A stretch of DNA of 64,000 nt, from assembly GCF_003031265.1 (NCBI RefSeq), contig NZ_CP019966.1, positions 4,402,001 to 4,466,000 of the forward strand. The letters run 5' to 3'. Origin of the DNA: Rhodopseudomonas palustris (GTDB taxonomy: Bacteria; Pseudomonadota; Alphaproteobacteria; Rhizobiales; Xanthobacteraceae). The notes beneath the pieces were generated by a model. It searched no databases. It was not told the origin of the DNA and was given only the letters and a program-made list of their open reading frames with translations. Shown here in pieces: positions 8,469 to 17,750 of this stretch. Made by a program: the position numbers and the translations under genes. Position 1 is the stretch's first letter. The number at the start of each line of letters is the position of its first letter.

Positions 8469-9665
8469 TTACACCGCACGCTTCATGGCGTCGGCAAGAT
8501 CGGTCTTCTCCCAGGAGAAGCCGCCGTCGGCGTCCGGGGTGCGGCCGAAGTGGCCGTAGGACGAGGTCCGGGCGTAGATCGGCTTGTTGAGGTCGAGGTG
8601 GGTGCGGATGCCGCGCGGGGTCAGGTCCATCACCTCGGCCACGATGGTCTCGAGCTTGTCCTCGGCGACCTTTCCGGTGCCGTGGGTGTCGATGTAGATC
8701 GACAGCGGCCGCGCCACGCCGATCGCGTAAGCGAGCTGCAGGGTGCACTTGTCGGCGAGGCCGGCGGCGACGACGTTCTTGGCGAGGTAGCGCGCCGCAT
8801 AAGCCGCCGAGCGGTCGACCTTGGTCGGGTCCTTGCCGGAGAACGCACCGCCGCCATGCGGGGCCGCGCCGCCGTAAGTATCGACGATGATCTTGCGCCC
8901 GGTCAGGCCGGAGTCACCATCCGGGCCGCCGATGAAGAACTTGCCGGTCGGGTTGATGTGCCAGATCGTCTTGTCGGTGATCCAGCCGGCGGGCAGCGCC
9001 TGGCGCACATACGGCTCGACGCAGTCGCGAACCTGGTTCGAGGTCAGATCCTCGACGAGGTGCTGATGCGACACCACGATCTCGCGGACGTATTGCGGCT
9101 TGCCGTTCTCGTACTGGATCGTCACCTGGCTCTTGCTGTCCGGGCCGAGCACCTTCTCCTTGCCGGAGTGGCGGGCTTCCGAGATCAGCCGCAGGATCTT
9201 GTGGGCGTAGAAGATCGGCGCCGGCATCAGGTCGGGCGTCTCGTTGGTGGCGTAGCCGAACATGATGCCCTGGTCGCCGGCGCCCTCTTCCTTGTTGGTG
9301 CCGGGCTGCAGCGCATCGACGCCCTGCGCGATGTCGGCCGACTGCGGATGCAGCAGGATCTCGATATCGCAGGTCTTCCAGTGGAAGCCGTCCTGCTCGT
9401 AGCCGATGTCCTTGATGGCTTCGCGGACGACGTGTTCGATCTGCTCGTTGGTGACCGAGGCCGGGCCGCGGGTCTCACCGGCGATCACCACCTTGTTGGT
9501 GGTCGCGAGCGTTTCGCAGGCGGCACGGATCGCCCACGGATCGATCCCGGCCTTCGGCCCTTCGCGGTAGAACAGATCGACGATCTCGTCGGAAATCCGG
9601 TCGCAGACCTTGTCCGGATGGCCTTCGGACACGGACTCACTCGTGAACATATAAGACGCGCGCAT
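8469..9665 (-). CDS. metK: S-adenosylmethionine synthetase (methionine adenosyltransferase)
   Basis: MetK makes S-adenosylmethionine from methionine and ATP. The 398-residue sequence carries '[14 protein letters not shown]' near residue 12, '[12 protein letters not shown]' in the middle, and '[19 protein letters not shown]' in the third part, which together bind ATP, Mg and K. Length is normal. I chose ATG 9665, which starts [15 protein letters not shown] and GTG codons just upstream would add two residues. The next minus-strand gene upstream is an HTH-methyltransferase about 60 bases away. Downstream is ahcY, so SAM synthesis and SAH removal are encoded together. Confidence 0.98.
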   Translation of the reverse strand: MRASYMFTSESVSEGHPDKVCDRISDEIVDLFYREGPKAGIDPWAIRAACETLATTNKVVIAGETRGPASVTNEQIEHVVREAIKDIGYEQDGFHWKTCDIEILLHPQSADIAQGVDALQPGTNKEEGAGDQGIMFGYATNETPDLMPAPIFYAHKILRLISEARHSGKEKVLGPDSKSQVTIQYENGKPQYVREIVVSHQHLVEDLTSNQVRDCVEPYVRQALPAGWITDKTIWHINPTGKFFIGGPDGDSGLTGRKIIVDTYGGAAPHGGGAFSGKDPTKVDRSAAYAARYLAKNVVAAGLADKCTLQLAYAIGVARPLSIYIDTHGTGKVAEDKLETIVAEVMDLTPRGIRTHLDLNKPIYARTSSYGHFGRTPDADGGFSWEKTDLADAMKRAV

Positions 9666-9729
9666 CACCAACCCCTTGTCCGCCGGACCCCGGCGGTGTT
9701 TTCGTGAAAGATACCTATCCTGAGAGATG

Positions 9730-11082
9730 TCAGTCGCGCCTGCGCGAGATGACGTAGGATTCGTCGTTGAACCAGAGACCGCTGTGCTTGCGCAGAACTT
9801 CTCTGGTGGCTTCCAAGTACTGGCCGTCCCGGGTCACTTCCGTGAGCCGGTCGTCCTCGATCTGCGCGACATACACCGCGGCATTCCATGCTGCAAAGGC
9901 CGTCGAATTGCCGATCGGTCCGGTGACCTCATTGGGCAAAGCCTCCATATCGTAGCGAAAGATCGAGCGGTTATCGGCGTAGGCATTGAAGTTCAGGTCT
10001 CTACCAGCCGAGCCGAGCTCGTATTTGACCGCGCGCAACAATTCGTGGCGGCTGACCGAGAACGGGTTCTCCTCCGGCCAGATCGATTGGACGATTTCCA
10101 ATCCGGGATCGTGGCCGTGGGAATGGATGCCGATCAGCCGGCCGCCGGGGCGCAGCGCGCGGGCCAGCGGCGCGATGATCCGCTTGGCCCGGAAGTTGAC
10201 GGATGATTTCGCCCGGTACGGCTGCGAGGCGATGATCAGGTCGAAATTGGCCTCGGTGCGGCCGGCGCGCGGGATCACGGCGTCGAGCAGGAAACGGTGG
10301 TCCTCGCGGTACAGCACGATCGCGACCGGGCGCTCGTACACCGGCATCCCGGTGCGGGGACTGACATTGGCGCGCCAATTGTCCTGCAGGAACGGCGCCA
10401 GCTCGGCGATCTGGGTCTCGAACTCGCCCGAAGAGCCCCCGCGCAGCGCCACCTCGTGCCAGATCATCCCGGCGGCGGCCGCGGAAGACGCCGGCGTCAG
10501 CCACGGCGCCTCGGCGTAGTTCATGTTGGTGAACACGAACACCGAGGCCGGGTGCTCGAACAGCCGGTCCGGCACCTTGTCGAGCGTCAGCCGCAGGTCC
10601 TCGACGCTGAGCTCCTTGCCGGAGACGTAGAACGGTATCTGGGGGAACCGCCCATGCATCGCGCGCAACACGCGCGCCAGAACCGTGCCGTCCCCACACC
10701 CCGCATCGAACACCCGCAGCGCGGGCGGGCGGGGGTGGATGTTGGCGAGCTCCAGCGCGACGCGGTCCGCCACCACCCGCTTTTCCCCGCAAGTGTGGAC
10801 AAACAATAGATATTTCTGGCGGTTCTCGAAAAACCGGAAGTTGCTGCGCGGGTCCCGCCGCTCCAGCGGCACCACCAGCCCCCGCGGCGGCGGCGCAACG
10901 CCCAGCCCAGCAGCAACAAACGCCTCAATCCGCTCCAGAGTGTCCAGGGTAATGCGTTTTCCCTCGCGCAGCCGGTACACCAGCTTGCCGTCATTGACCG
11001 CACGACGGCCAAACGTCGTCTCGGCCATCCCGGCCTGACGGCAATAGTCCGATATCCGGTTGAGAAGCTGGTCGTTATTCAT
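9730..11082 (-). CDS. HTH-domain SAM-dependent methyltransferase fusion
   Basis: This 450-residue protein joins a DNA-binding-like N-terminus to a class I methyltransferase fold. Residues ~1-60 include '[20 protein letters not shown]' and '[14 protein letters not shown]', a helix-turn-helix pattern like that of small repressors. Motif I of the methyltransferase is 'FDAGCGDGT' at ~125-133, and later strands include '[10 protein letters not shown]' and '[15 protein letters not shown]'. Substrate and DNA target are unknown. It lies just upstream of metK and ahcY on the same strand, so its methyl donor and by-product are handled by its neighbours. ATG 11082 starts the HTH segment; a longer frame exists upstream but has no better start. 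Whether the methyltransferase fold is catalytic cannot be judged from sequence. Confidence 0.75.
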   Translation of the reverse strand: MNNDQLLNRISDYCRQAGMAETTFGRRAVNDGKLVYRLREGKRITLDTLERIEAFVAAGLGVAPPPRGLVVPLERRDPRSNFRFFENRQKYLLFVHTCGEKRVVADRVALELANIHPRPPALRVFDAGCGDGTVLARVLRAMHGRFPQIPFYVSGKELSVEDLRLTLDKVPDRLFEHPASVFVFTNMNYAEAPWLTPASSAAAAGMIWHEVALRGGSSGEFETQIAELAPFLQDNWRANVSPRTGMPVYERPVAIVLYREDHRFLLDAVIPRAGRTEANFDLIIASQPYRAKSSVNFRAKRIIAPLARALRPGGRLIGIHSHGHDPGLEIVQSIWPEENPFSVSRHELLRAVKYELGSAGRDLNFNAYADNRSIFRYDMEALPNEVTGPIGNSTAFAAWNAAVYVAQIEDDRLTEVTRDGQYLEATREVLRKHSGLWFNDESYVISRRRD

Positions 11083-11291
11083 GTAACGGCGGGGTGGGCA
11101 GTTCCGCTTCGGTGAATTCCCATACCACGCATTTCCCACCGCCGAAAGGGCGACGATGAGATGAGTACCATCGATAAATCGGTGCAAACAGGGTTATGCC
11201 ACCATCAAACTGTCATTGGGAAACAGCAATCCGTCTGCTAAGAGGCGCGCAAGTCCGGTGGCTCCGGGCGGCTTACGGAACGGATTGAGCG

Positions 11292-12602
11292 ATGCGCATC
11301 ACGATGATTGGGACGGGTTATGTGGGGCTGGTGTCTGGGGCCTGCTTTGCGGACTTCGGCCATCAAGTGACCTGCGTCGACAAGGATGCCAGCAAGATCG
11401 CGGCCCTGCATCGAGGCGAAATTCCCATTTACGAACCAGGACTTGACGAGCTGGTCGCAGCCAACGTCAAGGCCGGGCGGCTGGACTTCACCACCGACCT
11501 AACCGCCCCAGTGGGTGAAGCGGACGCGGTGTTCATCGCCGTTGGAACGCCGTCGCGGCGTGGCGACGGCCATGCCGACCTGTCCTATGTGTATGCGGCT
11601 GCAAAGGAAATCGCCGCTGCCCTAAAGGGCTTCACTGTCGTGGTGACCAAGTCGACGGTCCCGGTCGGCACCGGCGACGAGGTCGAGCGGCTGATCCGCG
11701 AGACCAATCCCGCCGCCGATGCGGCAGTGGCCTCGAACCCCGAATTCCTGCGCGAGGGCGCCGCGATCCGCGACTTCAAGTTCCCGGACCGGATCGTGAT
11801 CGGCACCAATGACGAGCGCGCCCGCAAGGTGCTGGGCGAGATCTACCGGCCGCTGTCGCTGAACCAGGGCCCGCTGATGTACACCGCGCGGCGCACAGCC
11901 GAGCTGATCAAATACGCCGCCAACGCGTTCCTGGCGACCAAGATTACCTTCATCAACGAGATGGCCGACCTCGCCGAGAAGGTCGGCGCCGACGTCCAGG
12001 ACGTCGCCCGCGGCATCGGCATGGACAATCGGATCGGCTCCAAGTTCCTCCACGCCGGCCCCGGCTTCGGCGGCTCGTGCTTTCCCAAGGACACCCGCGC
12101 GCTAGTACAGACCGCCCATGACCACGACGTGCCGGTGCGGATCGTCGAGGCCGTCCTCGCCGTCAACGACAATCGCAAGCGCGCAATGGCCCGCAAGGTC
12201 TCGCACGCGCTCGGCGGCAACATGCGCGGCAAGACCGTCGCGGTGCTCGGCCTGACCTTCAAGCCGGATACCGACGACATGCGTGAGGCGCCGTCGATCC
12301 CACTCGTCACCGGCCTAACCGACATGGGCGCCCGAGTGAAAGCGTTCGATCCCGCCGGCATGGCGCAGGCCAAGGCGGAGCTGCCGGACATCACGTATTG
12401 CGAAGACGCCTACGACTGCGCCAAGGGCGCCGACGCGCTGGTGATCGTCACAGAGTGGGTGCAATTCCGCGCGCTCGATCTGCCGCGGCTGAAAGCCGCA
12501 ATGGCCCAGCCGATCGTCGTCGACCTGCGCAACATCTACCGCCCCTCCGAAATGGCCGAGCACGGCTTCAGCTATCACAGCGTCGGCCGCGGCGACGCGT
12601 AG
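11292..12602 (+). CDS. ugd: UDP-glucose 6-dehydrogenase
   Basis: The enzyme oxidises UDP-glucose to UDP-glucuronate in two NAD-dependent steps. The 436-residue sequence begins with the Rossmann motif 'MIGTGYVGLVSG'. It has 'SNPEFLREGAA' and 'LIKYAANAFLA' of the substrate core, and the catalytic Cys263 in 'GFGGSCFPKDT'. 'GLTFKPDTDDMREAPS' marks the UDP-binding C-terminal domain. Length is standard for Ugd. It is divergent from the HTH-methyltransferase. Its product could feed the UDP-glucuronate 4-epimerase at 55630-56643. A second, only distantly similar nucleotide-sugar dehydrogenase is present at 50894-52213. Confidence 0.96.
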   Translation: MRITMIGTGYVGLVSGACFADFGHQVTCVDKDASKIAALHRGEIPIYEPGLDELVAANVKAGRLDFTTDLTAPVGEADAVFIAVGTPSRRGDGHADLSYVYAAAKEIAAALKGFTVVVTKSTVPVGTGDEVERLIRETNPAADAAVASNPEFLREGAAIRDFKFPDRIVIGTNDERARKVLGEIYRPLSLNQGPLMYTARRTAELIKYAANAFLATKITFINEMADLAEKVGADVQDVARGIGMDNRIGSKFLHAGPGFGGSCFPKDTRALVQTAHDHDVPVRIVEAVLAVNDNRKRAMARKVSHALGGNMRGKTVAVLGLTFKPDTDDMREAPSIPLVTGLTDMGARVKAFDPAGMAQAKAELPDITYCEDAYDCAKGADALVIVTEWVQFRALDLPRLKAAMAQPIVVDLRNIYRPSEMAEHGFSYHSVGRGDA

Positions 12603-12609
12603 TTGCCTC

Positions 12610-12639
12610 GCCGGCGCTGCTGATTTTTGTAGCGCCGGC
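12610..12639 (+). terminator. hairpin after ugd
   Basis: A perfect 9-base stem (GCCGGCGCT/AGCGCCGGC) with a 12-base T-rich loop lies 8 bases after the ugd stop. There is no T-run after the stem, so it may stabilise or end the transcript only weakly. Confidence 0.45.
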
Positions 12640-12732
12640 CGCTGCCGCACGGCACCCGCCTCTCCGATCTCCATCCTGCTTGCTGATCGCGCCGCACCAG
12701 CGGCCGCGGTGGCGCGCGCTTGCGCAACACTA

Positions 12733-12752
12733 TTGACCGACCGTTCGGTTAA
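12733..12752. promoter_or_regulatory. probable TetR-family operator upstream of liv set A
   Basis: TTGACCGACCGTTCGGTTAA is an imperfect 20-base palindrome with the ACCGA/TCGGT half-sites seen at many TetR-family operators. It lies 126 bases before the substrate-binding protein start. No regulator gene is adjacent within the window. Confidence 0.5.
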
Positions 12753-12877
12753 GCTTTACGATCAGCAGAAAGCATAAGGTGCGATCGGCGCGGTCGGCGT
12801 CGTATACAAGGCACCGGGATTGGATCAGGCCAAAGGCGCTCGCAAGAAGCGCAGCCTGCAACGGAGGAAACAGATTC

Positions 12878-14059
12878 ATGTCTCGCTACACGCATGTCCT
12901 GCGCAGCGTCGCCGTCGGCGCGACGGCTCTGGCGTTGTCCAGCTTCTCGCTGATGCACGGCGCATTGGCGCAATCCACCATCAAGCTCGGCTCGGTGCTG
13001 TCGATCACCGGCCCCGCGTCGTTCCTCGGCGATCCCGAGGACAAGACGCTGAAGATGTATGTCGACAAGATCAACGCCGCGGGCGGCGTCGATGGCAAGA
13101 AGATCGAACTCGTCGTCTATGACGACGGCGGCGACGCCAACAAGGCGCGCACTTTCGCCACCCGCCTGGTCGAGGACGACAAAGTGGTGGCGATGATCGG
13201 CGGCTCGACCACCGGCACCACGATGGCGATGATCCCGGTGTTCGAGGAAGCACAGATCCCGTTCATCTCGTTTGCCGGCGCGGTCGAAATCATCGATCCT
13301 GTCCGCAAATACGTGTTCAAGACCCCGCACACCGACAAGATGGCGTGCGAGAAGATCTTCGAGAACATCAAGGCGCGCAAATTCACCAAGGTGGCGATGA
13401 TCTCCGGCACCGACGGCTTCGGATCGTCAATGCGTGCGCAGTGTCTGAAGGTCGCGCCGAACTACGGCGTCAGCATCGTGGCCGAAGAAACCTACGGCCC
13501 GCGCGACAGCGACATGACGGCGCAGCTCACCAAGATCAAGGCTGCCCCGGGCGTCGAGGCGGTGGTCAATCCCGGCTTTGGCCAGGGCCCGGCGATCGTC
13601 ACCCGCAACTACGCGCAGCTCGGCATGTCGTCGACGCCGTTCTACCAGAGCCACGGCGTCGCCTCGAAGAGCTTCATCGAGCTCGCCGGCCCGGCGGCCG
13701 AAGGCGTGCGGCTGCCCGCCGCCGCGCTGCTCGTCGCCGACAAGCTGCCGGACAACGATCCTCAGAAGAAGGTCGTGACCGAGTACAAGGCGACCTACGA
13801 AGACACCACCAAGCAGCCGGTCTCGACCTTCGGCGGTCACGCTTATGACGGCCTCTACATCCTGGTGGATGCGATGAAGCGGGCGAAGTCGACCGATCCG
13901 AAGAAGGTTCGCGACGAGATCGAAGCCACCAAGGGCTTCGTCGGCACCGGCGGCATCGTCACCATGTCGCCGACCGATCACCTCGGCCTCGACCTTTCGG
14001 CGTTCCGGATGCTCGAGGTCAAGAACGGCGATTGGATGCTGGTGCAGCCGGGAAGCTGA
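12878..14059 (+). CDS. branched-chain amino acid-type ABC transporter substrate-binding protein (set A)
   Basis: This 393-residue periplasmic protein captures a small ligand for the HAAT-family importer encoded downstream. An N-terminal signal peptide is clear: basic 'MSRYTHVLR', a hydrophobic stretch, then cleavage after 'HGALA-Q'. The mature part starts with the family pattern 'STIKLGSVLSITGPASFLGD' and contains 'DDGGDANKARTFATRLVED', typical of periplasmic-binding fold type I proteins. GGAGGA nine bases before ATG 12878 fixes the start. It is followed by livH, livM, livG and livF on the same strand, with a palindromic repeat in the 165-base gap. The ligand is unknown; related proteins bind amino acids, amides, carboxylates or aromatic acids. 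Confidence 0.93.
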   Translation: MSRYTHVLRSVAVGATALALSSFSLMHGALAQSTIKLGSVLSITGPASFLGDPEDKTLKMYVDKINAAGGVDGKKIELVVYDDGGDANKARTFATRLVEDDKVVAMIGGSTTGTTMAMIPVFEEAQIPFISFAGAVEIIDPVRKYVFKTPHTDKMACEKIFENIKARKFTKVAMISGTDGFGSSMRAQCLKVAPNYGVSIVAEETYGPRDSDMTAQLTKIKAAPGVEAVVNPGFGQGPAIVTRNYAQLGMSSTPFYQSHGVASKSFIELAGPAAEGVRLPAAALLVADKLPDNDPQKKVVTEYKATYEDTTKQPVSTFGGHAYDGLYILVDAMKRAKSTDPKKVRDEIEATKGFVGTGGIVTMSPTDHLGLDLSAFRMLEVKNGDWMLVQPGS

Positions 14060-14071
14060 GCAAAGTCGGAT

Positions 14072-14170
14072 GTCATTCCGGGGCGCGGGCACCCGCCCGC
14101 GAACCCGGAATCTCGACCTAACAACTTCTGGATTCCGGGTTCGCGCGTTTCACGCGCGCCCCGGAATGAC
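14072..14170. repeat. palindromic repeat, 'GTCATTCCGGGGCGCG' type
   Basis: Two outward complementary ends, GTCATTCCGGGGCGCG and CGCGCCCCGGAATGAC, surround inner complementary parts AACCCGGAATC and GATTCCGGGTT. Sister copies are at 17564-17676 and 22311-22408. It sits between the binding protein and livH and could lower read-through or protect upstream mRNA. Confidence 0.8.
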
Positions 14171-14224
14171 GAGAGCTCTGGGCGATCTGCCGCGTTCAAT
14201 CGATCTGAAAGTCACTCCGGCGCC

Positions 14225-15097
14225 ATGTCCGAACTGCTGCAATTCTTGATCTCGGGGCTGACGGTCGGAGCGGTGTATGCGCTGGTCGCGCTCGGCTTCA
14301 CGCTGGTCTATCACGCCTCCGACGTCGTCAATTTCGCCCAGGGCGAATTCGTCATGCTCGGCGGCATGGTCACCGTGTTTGCGTACGCGGCTGGCGTGCC
14401 GCTACCGCTGGCGGCCCTGCTGGCGGTGATCGTCGCCGTGGTGGTCGGGCTGTTGCTGTATTGGCTCGCAATCGCGCCGGCGCGCGGCGCCTCCGCGGTC
14501 TCACTCATTATCATCACCATCGGCGCCTCAATCCTGCTGCGCGGCGCGGCCCAGATCGTGTTCGACAAGCAATTCCACAAGCTGCCGGCCTTCTCCGGCG
14601 ACACGCCGATCCACCTCTTCGGCGCGGTGATCCAGCCGCAAAGCCTGTGGGTGCTCGGCGGCGCGGCCCTGGTGGTGCTGACGCTGTACTACGTGATGGA
14701 GCGGACGCTGATCGGCAAGGCTGTGGTCGCCACCGCCGCCAACCGGCTCGCGGCGCGGCTGGTCGGCGTCAACGTTGCCACCGTGATGGCGCTCGCCTTC
14801 GGCGGCTCGGCCGCGATCGGCGCCATCGCCGGAATCCTGATCACCCCGATCACCCTGACCAGCTACGACGTCGGCACGCTGCTGGCGCTGAAAGGCTTTG
14901 CCGCCGCGATGCTCGGCGGCATGGGCAATCCGCTCGGCGCCGTGATCGGCGGCTTGTTGCTGGGCCTGTTGGAATCGTTCGGCGCCGGCTACGTGTCGTC
15001 GACCTATAAGGACGCCATCGCCTTCATCGTCATCCTCGCCGTGCTGTTCGTCGCGCCGCAGGGGCTGGTCGGCCGTCGTACCGTCGAGCGGGTTTGA
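14225..15097 (+). CDS. livH: LivH-type ABC permease (set A)
   Basis: This 290-residue inner-membrane protein is one half of the transport channel. It has about eight hydrophobic segments. The family signature near the N-terminus is 'LVYHASDVVNFAQGEF', and the cytoplasmic coupling region near the end is 'GFAAAMLGGMGNPLGAVIGG'. Length matches LivH. ATG 14225 begins directly before the first helix. The livM start lies within four bases of its stop (15098 or 15101), so translation is probably coupled. Confidence 0.93.
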   Translation: MSELLQFLISGLTVGAVYALVALGFTLVYHASDVVNFAQGEFVMLGGMVTVFAYAAGVPLPLAALLAVIVAVVVGLLLYWLAIAPARGASAVSLIIITIGASILLRGAAQIVFDKQFHKLPAFSGDTPIHLFGAVIQPQSLWVLGGAALVVLTLYYVMERTLIGKAVVATAANRLAARLVGVNVATVMALAFGGSAAIGAIAGILITPITLTSYDVGTLLALKGFAAAMLGGMGNPLGAVIGGLLLGLLESFGAGYVSSTYKDAIAFIVILAVLFVAPQGLVGRRTVERV

Positions 15098-15100
15098 GTG

Positions 15101-16045
15101 ATGCTGAACCTGTTCGGACGCCGGTCCGTCATTCTGGTCACGCTCGCCGTCGTGATGGCGGTGCTGCCGCTGCTGTTTCCATCGAGCTATTACTTCCGCG
15201 TCGCCTCGCTGGTCTGGGTGTCGGCGCTTGCGGCGGTCGGGCTCAATATTCTGATGGGCAAAGCCGGCCAGGTCAGCCTCGGCCATGCCGGGTTCTTCGG
15301 TATCGGCGCTTATGCGGTGGCGATCGGGCCGGCGCATTTAGGCCTCAACGCGCTGCTCGCCGTGCTCGTCGGCGCTCTGCTCTCCGCCCTGCTCGCCTTT
15401 CTGGTCGGCCGCCCCATCCTGCGGCTGAAGGGGCATTACCTCGCCATCGCCACGCTCGGGCTTGGCGTGCTGGTAGCGATGGTGATTACCACCGAAAGCG
15501 GCTGGACCGGGGGGCCTGACGGCATGCCGGTGCCGAAGCTCAGTCTGTTCGGCTGGCGCGTCTCCGGCTCGAACACTTGGTACTGGATCACGGCGGGGCT
15601 GCTGCTGATTGGCACCTGGTTCGCGCTCAACCTCGACGACACGCCCACCGGACGTGCCTTCCGGGCGCTGCACGACAGCGAGATCGCCGCGCGCACCGCT
15701 GGCGTGCATGTCGAACGCTTCAAGCTGCAGGCCTTCGTCATCGCCGCGGTGTACGCCTCGATCGCCGGCTCGGCGCTGGCAATGATGAACGGCTTCGTCA
15801 ATCCGGATCAGGCGGGCTTCCTGCATTCGGTCGAGCTGGTGACGATGGTGGTGCTCGGCGGCCTCGGCTCGATCGTCGGCAGCATCGTCGGCGCCGCGGT
15901 GCTGGTGGTGCTGCCGCAGCTGCTGACGGTGTTTCAGAACTACGAGCATTTCCTGCTCGGCCTGATCATCATCGTGTCGATGATCTTCATGCGCGACGGC
16001 ATGGTGCCGATGCTGGCGAAGCTGACCATGAGGGCGCGGCGATGA
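15101..16045 (+). CDS. livM: LivM-type ABC permease (set A)
   Basis: The second channel subunit of set A has 314 residues with eight to ten hydrophobic segments. It contains the LivM pattern 'ALAAVGLNILMGKAGQVSLG' and the coupling region 'GGLGSIVGSIVGAAVL'. I chose ATG 15101; a GTG at 15098, one codon earlier, is equally possible. The end overlaps the livG start by ATGA. It pairs with the LivH just upstream and is driven by the LivG and LivF ATPases downstream. Confidence 0.93.
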   Translation: MLNLFGRRSVILVTLAVVMAVLPLLFPSSYYFRVASLVWVSALAAVGLNILMGKAGQVSLGHAGFFGIGAYAVAIGPAHLGLNALLAVLVGALLSALLAFLVGRPILRLKGHYLAIATLGLGVLVAMVITTESGWTGGPDGMPVPKLSLFGWRVSGSNTWYWITAGLLLIGTWFALNLDDTPTGRAFRALHDSEIAARTAGVHVERFKLQAFVIAAVYASIAGSALAMMNGFVNPDQAGFLHSVELVTMVVLGGLGSIVGSIVGAAVLVVLPQLLTVFQNYEHFLLGLIIIVSMIFMRDGMVPMLAKLTMRARR

Positions 16046-16824
16046 CGCTTCTGAAGGTCAGCGATGTCGGCATCGCATTCGGCGGCGTCAAAGCGATCGA
16101 CGGCGTCGGCTTCACGGTGGCGCCCGGCGAAATCCTGTCGATCATCGGCCCAAACGGCGCCGGCAAGACCACTTTGTTCAATGTCGTCTCCGGCATGTAC
16201 GCCGCCGACCACGGCCGGATCGAGCTGGACGGCCGCGACGTCACCGGCCTGCCGCCGGACGAACTCGCCACCCGTGGGCTGTCGCGCACCTTCCAGAACC
16301 TGCAGATCTTCCACCGCATGACCGCCGCCGAGAACGTGATGGTCGGGCGGCATCTGCAGGAGCGCTGCAGCCTGTTTGCCGATCTACTGCGCCTGACCTC
16401 GGTGACGCGGCAGAACCGCGCCACCCGCGCGGCAGCGCTCACGCTGCTCGATCAGGTCGGCCTGCGCGATGTCGCCGACGTCGCAGCCGGCTCGTTGTCG
16501 TATGGCGCGAGCAAGCGGCTGGAGATCGCCCGCGCGCTCGCCGCCGAACCGCGGGTGCTGCTGCTCGACGAGCCGGCAGCCGGGTGCAATTCGGTCGAGA
16601 CCGAGGAAATCGACCGCCTGATCTGCCGCGTCGCCGACCAGGGAATCGCGGTGGTGCTGGTCGAACACGACATGAAGCTGGTGATGAAGATCTCGCATCG
16701 CATCCTGGTGCTCAATCAGGGTCGGATGCTGGTCGAAGGCACGCCCGACGAGGTGCGGCACAATCCGCTAGTGGCGGAAGCCTATCTCGGACGCCACGGC
16801 GCGCGGGAGGCGGCGCGTGCTTGA
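16042..16824 (+). CDS. livG: LivG-type ABC ATPase (set A)
   Basis: This 260-residue ATPase powers import in set A. Walker A is 'GPNGAGKTT' and Walker B is 'VLLLDEPAAG', followed by 'VVLVEHDMKLVM' with the switch His. LivG-specific 'GLSRTFQNLQIFHRMT' is present. Two positions differ from the usual pattern: the ABC signature reads 'LSYGASKRLEIARA' where most LivG have Gln/Arg after Gly, and the D-loop reads 'AGCNSVETEEI' rather than AGMNP. The ATG overlaps the livM stop, and its own end overlaps livF by eight bases. Confidence 0.94.
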   Translation: MTLLKVSDVGIAFGGVKAIDGVGFTVAPGEILSIIGPNGAGKTTLFNVVSGMYAADHGRIELDGRDVTGLPPDELATRGLSRTFQNLQIFHRMTAAENVMVGRHLQERCSLFADLLRLTSVTRQNRATRAAALTLLDQVGLRDVADVAAGSLSYGASKRLEIARALAAEPRVLLLDEPAAGCNSVETEEIDRLICRVADQGIAVVLVEHDMKLVMKISHRILVLNQGRMLVEGTPDEVRHNPLVAEAYLGRHGAREAARA

Positions 16825-17521
16825 GGTGAAGGACCTGCACAGCGGCTACGGCCGGATCGACGTCCTTAAAGGCATCGGCCTCGAAGTACGTGCCGGTGAA
16901 GTCGTCGCGCTGATCGGCTCCAACGGCGCCGGCAAGACAACGCTGCTGCGGGCGCTGTCCGGCGTGCAGCCGGTGTCCGGCGGAGAAATCCGGTTTCTCG
17001 GCCAACGCATCGACAAGCTGGCGCCGCACAAGCGCGTTGGCCTCGGCATCACCCAGTCGCCCGAGGGGCGCCAGATATTCGGCCCGCTCAGTGTCGCCGA
17101 CAATCTCAGGCTCGGCGCTTATTTGCGCAAGGACGACGGCATCGAGGCCGACCGCGAGCGCGTCTATTCGATGTTTCCGATCCTGAAGGACAAGCGCGAC
17201 CAGCAAGCCAGCGGCCTGTCCGGCGGCCAACAGCAGATGCTGGCGATCGGCCGCGCCCTGATGGGCCAGCCGAAGCTGCTGCTCCTCGATGAGCCCTCGC
17301 TCGGGCTTTCGCCGATCCTGGTCGACCAGATCCTCGACGCCGTGGTTGCGATGCGTAACAGTGGCATCACCATCCTGCTGGTCGAACAGAACGCCGCGGC
17401 CGCCCTCGAAATCGCCGACCGCGGGTACGTGATCGAAACCGGCCGCATCGTTCACGCCGGCCCCGCCGCGGAGCTGCTCACCGATCCGAAGGTGAAGGCG
17501 GCGTATCTCGGGCTCGACTAA
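16817..17521 (+). CDS. livF: LivF-type ABC ATPase (set A)
   Basis: The second ATPase of set A has 234 residues. It has Walker A 'GSNGAGKTT', the LivF pattern 'GITQSPEGRQIFGPLSV', signature 'LSGGQQQMLAIGRALM', Walker B 'LLLLDEPSLGL' and 'ILLVEQNAAAAL'. It starts at GTG 16817, inside the end of livG, and completes the five-gene importer. All catalytic motifs are canonical. A block of palindromic repeats follows before the convergent MetE-like gene. Confidence 0.94.
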   Translation: MLEVKDLHSGYGRIDVLKGIGLEVRAGEVVALIGSNGAGKTTLLRALSGVQPVSGGEIRFLGQRIDKLAPHKRVGLGITQSPEGRQIFGPLSVADNLRLGAYLRKDDGIEADRERVYSMFPILKDKRDQQASGLSGGQQQMLAIGRALMGQPKLLLLDEPSLGLSPILVDQILDAVVAMRNSGITILLVEQNAAAALEIADRGYVIETGRIVHAGPAAELLTDPKVKAAYLGLD

Positions 17522-17563
17522 CGCCAGGCGATAGGCACTCCGTCAGCCTCCGTCCCCCACACC

Positions 17564-17676
17564 GTCATTCCGGGGCGCGCGGAGCGCGAACCCGGAAACT
17601 GGAGCTGTTGAGCACCCCGCATCGCCATAACTTCTGGATTCCCGGTTCACTCGCTTCGCGCGCGCCCCTGAATGAC
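17564..17676. repeat. palindromic repeat, 'GTCATTCCGGGGCGCG' type (second copy)
   Basis: Complementary ends GTCATTCCGGGGCGCG and CGCGCGCCCCTGAATGAC and inner AACCCGGAA/TTCCCGGTT parts match the element at 14072. It lies between convergent livF and the MetE-like gene. Confidence 0.78.
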
Positions 17677-17695
17677 AGGGCTCGTTTGAAACGCA

Positions 17696-17719
17696 AATGG
17701 CCGGGACAAGCCCGGCCAT
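17696..17719. repeat. palindromic repeat, 'GGCCGGG-CAAG-CCCGGCC' type
   Basis: ATGGCCGGGACAAGCCCGGCCAT forms a near-perfect hairpin immediately after the previous repeat, 32 bases from the end of the MetE-like gene. It may serve as a bidirectional transcription barrier. Confidence 0.65.
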
Positions 17720-17750
17720 CAAGCAGATCCAAAGGTCGGAACGAGACTGC

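Noticed and set aside
8550..9707. 385-codon plus-strand frame opposite metK
   Set aside because: Antisense shadow of metK.
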